Origin: Pseudomonas nicosulfuronedens
Lineage (GTDB): Bacteria; Pseudomonadota; Gammaproteobacteria; Pseudomonadales; Pseudomonadaceae
Assembly (NCBI RefSeq): GCF_005877905.1
Contig: NZ_SWDV01000031.1
Span: forward strand, 50,507 to 114,506
Direction: 5' to 3'
Length of the DNA stretch: 64,000 bases
Below are positions 18,821 to 26,871 of the stretch, one piece after another. Below the pieces are notes generated by a model. It ran no database searches, was not told where the DNA came from, and saw only the letters and a list, made by a program, of their open reading frames with translations. The position numbers and the translations under genes were made by a program. Position 1 is the first letter of the stretch, and each line of letters begins with the position of its first letter.

Positions 18821-19399
18821 ATGGCCCGACCTTCCCGAAAAGATGACATTCTCCAGGCCGCGCTGGCCTGCTTCAGCGAATCCGGCGTGGATGCCACCAC
18901 CATCGAGATGATCCGCGATCGCTCCGGCGCCAGCATTGGCAGCCTTTACCACCATTACGGGAACAAGGAGCGCATCATCGGCGCGCTGTACCTCACGGGT
19001 GTTGGCCAGTACGCGGCGCTGCTGGACGCTGGGATCGAGGAGGGAATGAGCGCGGAGGCCTGCGTGAAACTATTCGTCACCTGTTACGTCGATTGGGTGG
19101 CGGCCAACCCGGACTGGGCACGTTTCATTCTGCACAGCCGGGGCCGTGTCGAGGCGGGAGAGGTGGGCGAGGCGTTGCGCGAGGCCAACCGCGAGCAGGG
19201 GCGGCGTATCGCCGGGCTGCTTTCCGAGCACCGCAGGGCTGGCGCATTCAAGGAGCTCGCGGCGGAATTGTTCAACTCGGTGGTGATTGGTCCGAGCCAG
19301 GACTACGCGCGCAATTGGCTGGCCGGGCGGACGAAGGTGGGCCTGATCGATTGCCGGGATCAGCTGGCGCAGATCGCCTGGGAGAGCGTGAAGGCCTGA
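18821..19399 (+). CDS. TetR-family transcriptional repressor
   Basis: 192 residues. The N-terminal HTH is canonical: ILQAALACFSESGVDATTIEMI, then DRSGASIGSLYHHYGNKERI. The C-terminal ligand domain is unassigned. It most likely represses itself and the divergent hotdog thioesterase/hydrolase pair through the 18765-18789 palindrome; an acyl-CoA or fatty acid ligand would fit those targets but is inference. A REP pair and a terminator follow. Confidence 0.93.
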   Translation: MARPSRKDDILQAALACFSESGVDATTIEMIRDRSGASIGSLYHHYGNKERIIGALYLTGVGQYAALLDAGIEEGMSAEACVKLFVTCYVDWVAANPDWARFILHSRGRVEAGEVGEALREANREQGRRIAGLLSEHRRAGAFKELAAELFNSVVIGPSQDYARNWLAGRTKVGLIDCRDQLAQIAWESVKA

Positions 19400-19407
19400 T
19401 CGCTTTT

Positions 19408-19508
19408 GTAGGAGCGGAGCTTCTCCGCGATCCGGCCGATAGGCCGGTGCACTGCCTGGCAGGTTGTCCTGGCTCCGCCAGGATTTCGCGGAGAAGCTCC
19501 GCTCCTAC
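19408..19508. repeat. Long inverted REP pair
   Basis: Two 23-base arms (19408-19430 and 19486-19508; core GTAGGAGCGGAGCTTCTCC and its complement) are perfectly complementary and enclose two smaller hairpins, one built on CCGGCC/GGCCGG and one on TCCTGGC/GCCAGGA. This is the two-unit REP arrangement mobilised by RAYT transposases. Confidence 0.85.
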
Positions 19509-19520
19509 GAAAAGCCAAAG

Positions 19521-19547
19521 AAAAAGCCCCGCGGTGCGGGGCTTTTT
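19521..19547. terminator. Bidirectional intrinsic terminator
   Basis: A5-GCCCCGC, GGT loop, GCGGGGC-T5, between the TetR gene and the minus-strand cysI-DUF934 operon. Confidence 0.9.
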
Positions 19548-19572
19548 CATGTTGCTGAAGCCGTCGGCCGGA

Positions 19573-20059
19573 TCAGGCCAGCTGGCGGCGACGGAACAGC
19601 GGTTGCGGCTGGGTCACCGAGGTCTGGTAGACCTCGCTGAAGTCATCCAGGCCGGCCAGCGCTGCTTGCGGGTCGCGGTCGGCGCGGATGGCGTAGGCGT
19701 CGAAGCCACAGCTCTGCATGAAGAACAGCTGGTCACGCAGGACATCGCCGATGGCGCGCACTTCACCCCGGTAGCCGAAGCGCTCGCGCAGCAGGCGCGC
19801 GGTGCTGAAACCGCGGCCATCGGTAAAGGCCGGGAAGTTCACGGCGATCACCTGGAACTTGTCCAGATCACCGGCGATGGCCTCGGGCTCTTCTTCCGCA
19901 TCCAGCCACACGCCCAGGCCACCGTCACGGCCGCGCAGCGCAGGGCCGTGTTCCAGCCACAGGTTCAGCGGGATGATCACGTCGTCGCAGTTGGGCACGG
20001 TCTCGAGGGTTGCGTCCTTGGGCAGCAGGTGCCAGCGGTCGTCGACGACCTCGCGGTTC

Positions 20060-20076
<17 letters not shown>
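19573..20076 (-). CDS. DUF934 protein, sulfite-reductase partner
   Basis: 167 residues. The family core VNFPAFTDGRGFSTARLLRE followed by GEVRAIGDVLRDQL and MQSCGFDAY is recognisable. DUF934 genes are typically next to cysI in proteobacteria and are thought to help assimilatory sulfate reduction; the biochemical role is not established. Its ATG lies 17 bases inside the end of cysI, so translation is probably coupled. PAO1 position PA1837. Confidence 0.9.
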
Positions 20077-21718
<1,642 letters not shown>

Positions 21719-21957
21719 GAATCATCCTGCTGTCAGGCTATAGCGCTCAGGGCGTATTGCGTTTCCCAGCGCGCACGGCAACGCGCTCCACGCGGAGTGG
21801 GGCGCACGATACCAGTTCAGGAATATGCGCAAAAGTGATGTTTGAGTATATGGCGAGAACTTTCCGATCTAAGCCGCGCCAGGCCTGAAACACAGGCGTG
21901 GCGGCGGCTTGCGCGGACATCGGTGTGCCGCTGCGCTTAGCACTTTTTATGCGGTGA

Positions 21958-22446
21958 TCAGGCTTCGCGCCCGTGGGCGGCGTCGCGCAATTGTGAGGTG
22001 TCGACACGGACGAAGATCGAGTCACCGACGCAGGTCAGCACGTCGCCGGCATAGACCTCGCAGATGATCCGGCTCTTGCGGCCGACTTCGCCCTCGACGT
22101 AGGCCTTGAGGGTCAGTGGCACGCCCATGGGCGTCGGCTTGATGTACTTGATGCCCAGGTTGCCGGTGACGCAGTCGATGCGCGGCAGGCTGCCCGGCTC
22201 GCGGCCTTCGGCGCGATAGTGGTAGGCCATGGCGGTCCAGTTCGAGTGGCAGTCCACCAGCATGGCGATCAGGCCGCCGTAGACCAGCTCCGGCCAGCCG
22301 CAGTACTTGGCTTCGGGCAGGTGCTCGGCGATGACGTGGATGCCGTCCTCGTGCCAGCGGCTCTTGATGTGAAGTCCGTGCGGGTTGCTGCCTCCGCAGC
22401 CGTAGCAGACGCCTTCCGGCGCGACAGTGTCTTGCAGTGAGTCCAC
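21958..22446 (-). CDS. PaaI-like hotdog thioesterase with N-terminal CxGC motif
   Basis: 162 residues. CYGCGGSNPHGL near the N terminus and WPELVYGGLIAMLVDCHSNWTA in the hotdog helix match the PF03061-type acyl-CoA thioesterase group that carries a Cys-x-x-Cys leader. The GG(L)IAxLxD segment supplies the usual catalytic acid. The acyl substrate is unknown. It is monocistronic: cysI lies 240 bases downstream on the same strand and a small plus-strand gene starts 151 bases upstream. Confidence 0.85.
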   Translation of the reverse strand: MDSLQDTVAPEGVCYGCGGSNPHGLHIKSRWHEDGIHVIAEHLPEAKYCGWPELVYGGLIAMLVDCHSNWTAMAYHYRAEGREPGSLPRIDCVTGNLGIKYIKPTPMGVPLTLKAYVEGEVGRKSRIICEVYAGDVLTCVGDSIFVRVDTSQLRDAAHGREA

Positions 22447-22596
22447 GTGCTTAATCCACTCGCTTGTTCTTATGGAGCCAGCAGCCTAACGGCATTTGCG
22501 CGGCGACGGAAAGGGGCGGTTCCTTGAGCAGCGGGCAGGGCTGGTCTTAACTCTTGCCTGTGGTCCTTCAGCCAATAACGAGAAGATGGGGGAAAC

Positions 22597-22710
22597 ATGA
22601 GCGAAGAGTCGTCCAACAAGACCAGCGACAGTGTCGTCGATGCCCGCGCCGCATTCATCCTGATCCTGCTGGTGGTCGCGACCGCAGTGTTCTGGGTCAG
22701 CCACCAGTGA
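22597..22710 (+). CDS. 37-residue single-pass membrane protein
   Basis: ATG at 22597 is preceded by GGGGGAA at suitable spacing. The peptide begins MSEESSNKTSDSVVDARAA, has a single hydrophobic segment (about residues 19-34, ILILLVVATAVFWV) and ends SHQ. The acidic soluble start followed by one transmembrane helix suggests an inner-membrane small protein. It is flanked by a DUF2970 gene in the opposite direction. Function unknown. Confidence 0.7.
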   Translation: MSEESSNKTSDSVVDARAAFILILLVVATAVFWVSHQ

Positions 22711-22770
22711 CAGCGGTGCCGGCGGGTCGTCCTGCGGCCCGCCCGGTACCTCCTCCCTCGCCCGGCTTAT

Positions 22771-22986
22771 CTACAGCCCGGCGAAATGCAGCACCAACTG
22801 CACCAGCCCGTAGAGCAGCAACACGAAGACCAGCGTGAAGAGAATGCCCATGGCGATGAAATGACTGGGCTTGCCGTGGGTGAAGTCGCGCGCGCGATTG
22901 CGTCCGCTCTGTACGCCGAAGGCCGCGGCCAGCACGCTGTGGAGCATCTGCCAGAAGGTCGGCGGCTTGTTCTGTTGCTCGTCCAT
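22771..22986 (-). CDS. DUF2970 small membrane protein
   Basis: 71 residues from the ATG at 22986, which has AAAGGAGG eight bases upstream; an earlier in-frame ATG gives an unsupported 8-residue extension. The DUF2970 core reads FWQMLHSVLAAAFGVQSG with a C-terminal transmembrane helix (about 44-65). Family function is unknown. It converges on the 37-residue gene and may be cotranscribed with the MATE gene 48 bases upstream on the same strand. Confidence 0.85.
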   Translation of the reverse strand: MDEQQNKPPTFWQMLHSVLAAAFGVQSGRNRARDFTHGKPSHFIAMGILFTLVFVLLLYGLVQLVLHFAGL

Positions 22987-23034
22987 CGTTGGTCCTCCTT
23001 TTGCCTGCAAGACTAGCTCCTGAGGGCGCGAGCG

Positions 23035-24360
23035 CTAGAGTTCGATCTGCGTCCACTGGCGTTTCTGCCACATCACCGCGAAGATCGCCGAGGCCAGTCC
23101 GCGCTGGAGAATCTGCATGCTCCAGATTGCCAGCAGCCCGCCGCCCAGCACCGGGCCGACCAGGTAGGCCAGGGGCAGGAAGAACAGCCACTGGTTGCCG
23201 AGGCTCACTGCCATCACCGTGCGTACGGCACCCGCGCCGAGCAGCGCCTGGGTCAGCACCAGCGCCGTGGCGTCGATCACCATGCCCATGCCGGTGAGCA
23301 TCAGCGGCACCCGGCCCAGTTCGATCAGCGCAGGATCGCTGACGAACAATTGCAGGATGGACTCGGGGAAAATCCAGAACGGCGCGCCCAGCAGCGCCAG
23401 GCCGCAGGCCGCCACCTTCACCACGTCCCAGCCCCAGCGATGCGCGCTGTCGAAATCGCGCTCGCCCATGCTCTGGCTGACCAGGGTGGTCGCAGCCATA
23501 CCCAGGCCGACGCCGGGGAGAATCAGGAACAGCGCCAGGTTGATCAGTACGTGAGCCACCGCCAGCTCGCGGGTGCCGACCTGGGCGATGATCCAGAACA
23601 GCAGGGTGATGCCGGCGGCGAAGAAGAACTGCTGCAGCGAGTTGGGCAGCGACAGGCGTAGCAGGGTGCGAACGTCGCGTTCGCTGGGCAGGCTCGCACG
23701 CAAGCCCTGGGCGCGGGCGTCGCGCCAGGTGATCCAGGCGTAGATCAGGGAGCCGATGTACAGTGCCAGTGTCGTGCCCAGGCCGCTGCCAACGGCGCCC
23801 ATTTGCGGCAGGCCGAACAAGCCGTGGATCAGGCTGTAGCTGATCGCTGCGTTGGCCAGGTGCATCACCACCAGGGTACGCATGTACATGCCTGAGCGCC
23901 GGGTGCCGTTCCAGTAGCCGCGGAAGGAGAAGTTCAGTCCGACGGCGAGTACCGACAGTGCGCGCCATTCGAAGTAGGGGATGCCGACCGCGAGTACTTC
24001 GGGGTCGCTGGATAGAGCTCGGACGATAGGCTCGGCGAACAGCAGGCAGATCAGCGTGATTGGCAGTGACAGCCCCAGCGCTACCAGAAGCCCGCAATTC
24101 AGCGGCGCGGCCAATTCATCGTTGCGGCCTTCGCCGCGGCGGCGCGCAACCAGCGCCTGTACGCCGGCGCCCAGGCCCATCACCAGGGAGATGGCGACGA
24201 AGTTGGCGTAACTGCCGATGCCGACTCCGGCCAGGGACTTTTCTCCGAGGTGCCCGACCATCGCCGCATCCACCAGGTTGAGCAGGCTCTGGCTGAGCAT
24301 CCCGCCGATGATCGGCAGGCCCAGGCTGAGAATATTCTGGAACCGCTGGCGCTCTAGCAT
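23035..24360 (-). CDS. MATE-family multidrug/cation antiporter (NorM/DinF type)
   Basis: 441 residues with about 12 hydrophobic segments in two related halves. The start LGLPIIGGMLSQSLLNLVDAAMVGHLG and the repeat half LRLSLPNSLQQFFFAAGITLLFWI, plus the ATTLVSQSMGER motif, are typical. It exports cationic compounds using a proton or sodium gradient. The gene is transcribed away from the riboswitch operon; the two start regions share the 24361-24590 interval. The substrate is unknown. Confidence 0.93.
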   Translation of the reverse strand: MLERQRFQNILSLGLPIIGGMLSQSLLNLVDAAMVGHLGEKSLAGVGIGSYANFVAISLVMGLGAGVQALVARRRGEGRNDELAAPLNCGLLVALGLSLPITLICLLFAEPIVRALSSDPEVLAVGIPYFEWRALSVLAVGLNFSFRGYWNGTRRSGMYMRTLVVMHLANAAISYSLIHGLFGLPQMGAVGSGLGTTLALYIGSLIYAWITWRDARAQGLRASLPSERDVRTLLRLSLPNSLQQFFFAAGITLLFWIIAQVGTRELAVAHVLINLALFLILPGVGLGMAATTLVSQSMGERDFDSAHRWGWDVVKVAACGLALLGAPFWIFPESILQLFVSDPALIELGRVPLMLTGMGMVIDATALVLTQALLGAGAVRTVMAVSLGNQWLFFLPLAYLVGPVLGGGLLAIWSMQILQRGLASAIFAVMWQKRQWTQIEL

Positions 24361-24529
24361 GGCGTCTCTGGGCAGTGAGCTCCGGCTTTGTGTGGACGTC
24401 CAGCGGGCCCGTGCCGGTAGGGCGCCACTGTGGAAATCCTAGCTGATCCGTCCGGTCCCCGCCCCCCATTCAGAACGTAATGTGCCTACGAATACTGCGA
24501 AGTTGGCCCGGCGATATTTCCGATATTTG

Positions 24530-24545
24530 TGTGAGGTGTATCACG
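24530..24545. promoter_or_regulatory. Candidate CRP/Vfr (cAMP receptor) binding site
   Basis: TGTGA-GGTGTA-TCACG matches nine of the ten core positions of the CRP/Vfr consensus TGTGA-N6-TCACA and has the usual T-rich right flank. It lies about 55-60 bases before the start of the riboswitch. A weak -10-like TACTAC/TACGCT lies at 24575-24583, which would put the site near -50. It could also affect the divergent MATE gene. Confidence 0.65.
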
Positions 24546-24589
24546 TTTTTTCGCCTTGGCGAATGCAGGCGGCGTACTACGCTGAGACT

Positions 24590-24682
24590 CAATTGACCAG
24601 GGCAAACCTGTGCGAAAGCCAGGGACGCAAAGCCACCGATCTACAGCCCGGAAGGGCCATGACCGCGGGGTTGCCAAGCAGG
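24590..24682 (+). ncRNA. Cyclic-di-GMP-I (GEMM-I) riboswitch aptamer
   Basis: All the conserved parts of the GEMM-I consensus appear in order. AGGGCAAACC (24599-24608) is followed by a P2 hairpin closed by a GAAA tetraloop (CCTG...GC-GAAA-GC-CAGG), then GGGACGCAAAGCC (24622-24634), then a P3 stem with receptor-like ATCTA and CATGACC flanking GCCC-GGAA-GGGC, then GCGGGGTTGCC (24665-24675). GGCAA at the 5' side pairs with TTGCC at the 3' side to close P1. The aptamer binds cyclic-di-GMP. It sits about 120 bases upstream of the first gene of the GTPase/Roadblock operon. Confidence 0.93.
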
Positions 24683-24684
24683 CC

Positions 24685-24780
24685 GGACGTTCGTCCGCGC
24701 CCTCTGCGAGCTTGCGCTCGGCATCTTCCAACGTCCCGGTGAGCCTCCTGATCAACCCGTGCAGGTTGATGGTGTTTGTT
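24685..24780 (+). promoter_or_regulatory. Leader between riboswitch and first gene, probable expression platform
   Basis: Hairpins occur at 24685-24696 (GGACG-TT-CGTCC), near 24708 (CGAGC/GCTCG) and at 24751-24770 (ATCAACC, loop CGTGCA, GGTTGAT). The last is followed by GGTGTTTGTTGG, a weak T-rich run. CTCC at 24745-24748 could pair with the GGAG of the ribosome site at 24789-24792. Both transcriptional and translational control are possible; the sequence does not decide. Confidence 0.5.
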
Positions 24781-24799
24781 GGCCAAAGGGAGCGCGCCG

Positions 24800-25399
24800 A
24801 TGAATCAGCCGTACCAGCTTCAGTACACCTACGGGTTCGCCCGCATGGCGTTGCGAGATCAGGTGGTCTTCAAGTCCATTGTCGGTCTGCTCAGCGGCCG
24901 TACGTTGGCGAGTTGGGCTTATGTCGACGGCCCGGCCGACTTGGTGGTCGAGGGTGAGGAGGGCGCGCCGCGCGTCCAGTTGCGCACCGCCGAGGGCGAG
25001 CCTTTCTGGGTGCACTGGCCGCTGCGCGCCAGTGAAGTCTTCGACTGTCTTGAGCGCGCCGCCCGTGCCATTGGCCAGCGACCCATAGAGGCGCTTGGCG
25101 CCACGCTACGCCTGAAGCACTGGCCAGCAGCCTCCCTGCTCCAGGGAGATCATCGCTACGTACGCCTGGCCACGTTGCTCTGTGCCCGGACCATGAGCCT
25201 GGACGAGCTATGCGAGCGCTCCGGCGTGCCGCGCACGGTGGCGGAGAGCTTTGTCCGCCTGATGGCCGCGCAGGAGATGCTTCAACACAGTCAGGCCATT
25301 CCCGTCGCAGCTGCGCAGCAAACTGCTGCTCCCATTGGCCTGCTGGCACGTATCCGCCGTCACTTGGGCCTGGGCGGGGCGGTGGAGGCCAGCCGATGA
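24800..25399 (+). CDS. Winged-helix-like protein, first gene of the GTPase/Roadblock operon
   Basis: 199 residues from the ATG at 24800, with AAAGGGAG seven bases upstream (upstream TTG codons are rejected). The N-terminal 90 residues look like mixed alpha/beta sequence with no recognised family. Residues about 120-165 (YVRLATLLCARTMSLDELCE then SGVPRTVAESFVRLM) resemble a winged helix and recall the DUF742 component of Streptomyces conservons, which also pairs with a GTPase and a Roadblock protein. The C terminus is alanine-rich and ends with a basic patch (RIRRHLGLGG). The stop overlaps the GTPase start. Specific function unknown. Confidence 0.8.
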   Translation: MNQPYQLQYTYGFARMALRDQVVFKSIVGLLSGRTLASWAYVDGPADLVVEGEEGAPRVQLRTAEGEPFWVHWPLRASEVFDCLERAARAIGQRPIEALGATLRLKHWPAASLLQGDHRYVRLATLLCARTMSLDELCERSGVPRTVAESFVRLMAAQEMLQHSQAIPVAAAQQTAAPIGLLARIRRHLGLGGAVEASR

Positions 25400-25926
25400 G
25401 GGAATACAAGATCCTCTTCACCGGCACCATGGGCGCCGGCAAGACCACCGCCATTGCCGCGATCAGCGATATCGACCCGGTCAGCACCGACGTACAGAAC
25501 AACGATCCCAGCCTGGACAAGGCGCGCACCACGGTCGGCCTGGACTACGGCGAAGTGGTTCTTGGCCCGGACGAGCGCCTGCGCCTGTATGGCACTCCCG
25601 GTCAGGCCCGCTTCGCCTTCATGTGGGGAATCCTTGCCCGCGGCGCGCTCGGCCTGGTGATCCTGATCGACAACTCACGGCCTGATCCGCTGGGGGACCT
25701 GCGCGTCTACCTCGACGGTTTCGCCGATTGCATCGCCCAGGCGCCCTGCGTGGTCGGCGTCGGCCGCTTGCCGGGCAACCCCAGCCCCAGCCTGGACGAC
25801 TACGCCGCTGCCTTGGCACAGGCCGGGTATGCCTTCCCGGTGGTGGAAGTGGATGTACGCGAAGCAGAGCAGGTGCGACTGCTGCTCGACCTGCTCCTGC
25901 TGCAACTGGAATGCACGGCAGCCTGA
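25396..25926 (+). CDS. Small Ras-like GTPase (COG2229/MglA-related)
   Basis: 176 residues. P-loop GTMGAGKT occupies residues 10-17, a switch I threonine pair lies at T45-T46, and switch II reads YGTPGQ at 65-70 with RFAFMWGILARGALG after it, the diagnostic COG2229 pattern; glycine or threonine replaces the usual switch II aspartate as in MglA relatives. The guanine-specifying NKxD motif is not recognisable: the expected position reads VGVGRLPG (about 120-127), so nucleotide specificity or affinity may be altered. ATGA overlap with the upstream gene and 31 bases to the first Roadblock gene indicate an operon. Roadblock proteins are the expected regulators or partners. Confidence 0.93.
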   Translation: MREYKILFTGTMGAGKTTAIAAISDIDPVSTDVQNNDPSLDKARTTVGLDYGEVVLGPDERLRLYGTPGQARFAFMWGILARGALGLVILIDNSRPDPLGDLRVYLDGFADCIAQAPCVVGVGRLPGNPSPSLDDYAAALAQAGYAFPVVEVDVREAEQVRLLLDLLLLQLECTAA

Positions 25927-25957
25927 GGCTGAATTTTGCAATCGATTGGAGTCGACC

Positions 25958-26368
25958 ATGGAACCTGTCCTGATGGGCCTGCCGGAAAGACTGCGTCGCG
26001 ACGCCGAGCTGGCGCTGGACGAACTGGGCGACAGCCTGGGCCGTCTGAGCGCGGCGGTGATCGCCACGACTGACGGTTTTGAAGTGGCCTCCCGTGCCGG
26101 CAAGGGGCTGGAGGTTTCCAAGCTGGCGGCCATGGCCTGCTCGATCTCGGCCCTCGGCGCGATGGTGGGCCAGGAGAGTGAAGTCGGGCCGCACCAGAAC
26201 GTGATAGTCGAAGCGAGCGAAGGCTACATCGTCATCGTCGACATCCCGCACCCGAGCCACCCGATGATCCTCAACCTGGTCGCCGACCGCGAGGAGATGT
26301 TGGGCCAGGTGCTCTACCAGGCAAAGCGAACCGCAACTCGGCTGGCGGATGTTTCGCTGGCCGGCTGA
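25958..26368 (+). CDS. Roadblock/LC7 protein 1
   Basis: 136 residues. The Roadblock/LC7 fold is visible in the order LDELGDSLGRLSAAVIATTDGFEVASRAG, KLAAMACSISALGAMVGQE, NVIVEASEGYIVIVDIPHP and a C-terminal helix ending in ATRLADVSLAG. In the MglA/MglB and conservon systems such proteins bind a cognate small GTPase and can act as its GAP or exchange regulator. Its position directly after the GTPase gene supports the same role. The start is ATG at 25958 with a GATTGGAG upstream. Confidence 0.92.
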   Translation: MEPVLMGLPERLRRDAELALDELGDSLGRLSAAVIATTDGFEVASRAGKGLEVSKLAAMACSISALGAMVGQESEVGPHQNVIVEASEGYIVIVDIPHPSHPMILNLVADREEMLGQVLYQAKRTATRLADVSLAG

Positions 26369-26439
26369 GACAAAAGGCATCGCGGCGCGCGCGGCCGCGG
26401 GGCCCCTATAACAGGACGCGCACTCAAGGAGTAATCGCT

Positions 26440-26799
26440 ATGGCAGCACTGCAACAATCGCTGGACGAACTGCTGAACCTGGATGGTGCCCTGGCGTCGG
26501 CCGTGGTGGATGCCAAGAGCGGCATGCTGCTCGGGCAGGCCGGTTGTGGCGTGGACCTGGAACTGGCCGCGGCGGGCAATACCGAAGTAGTCCGTGCCAA
26601 GCTCAAGACCATGAAGTCGCTGGCGCTCAATGATGTGATCGAGGACATCCTCATCACCCTCGGCCGGCAGTACCACATCATCCGCCCGATGGCGAAGCAT
26701 GAGGGCGTGTTCATGTACTACGTGCTGGACAAGGTGAAAGCGAACCTGGCGCTGGCGCGGCGCAAGTTGCAGGAGGTGGAGGGGCAGATGGCGATCTGA
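26440..26799 (+). CDS. Roadblock/LC7 protein 2
   Basis: 119 residues, again a single Roadblock fold: LDELLNLDGALASAVVDAKSGMLLGQAG, then a helix, DVIEDILITLGRQYHIIRPM, VFMYYVLDKVKANLALARRKL. It is diverged from the first Roadblock protein, so the two are not a recent duplication and may form a heterodimer or serve different steps. The gene follows after 71 bases with AAGGAG before ATG. A terminator hairpin at 26845 closes the operon. Confidence 0.9.
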   Translation: MAALQQSLDELLNLDGALASAVVDAKSGMLLGQAGCGVDLELAAAGNTEVVRAKLKTMKSLALNDVIEDILITLGRQYHIIRPMAKHEGVFMYYVLDKVKANLALARRKLQEVEGQMAI

Positions 26800-26844
26800 G
26801 GCGGGCAGGCAGGAGGCTTCTGCCCGTTCCCTGATGTGCAACCC

Positions 26845-26871
26845 GCTGGCCCGACACGGGCCAGCTTCGTT
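26845..26871 (+). terminator. Intrinsic terminator of the riboswitch operon
   Basis: GCTGGCCCG, ACA loop, CGGGCCAGC (nine perfect pairs), then TTCGTTT. A second weaker hairpin, CGGGCAG...CTGCCCG, lies at 26802-26826. Confidence 0.75.

Noticed and set aside
21747..22025. 92-residue minus-strand frame between cysI and the thioesterase gene
   Set aside because: It overlaps the thioesterase gene end in another frame and has no ribosome site or recognisable sequence.
24751..24780. Hairpin after the riboswitch called as a definite intrinsic terminator
   Set aside because: The stem is only seven pairs with low GC at the ends and the following tract (GGTGTTTGTT) is interrupted, so terminator action is possible but not established.
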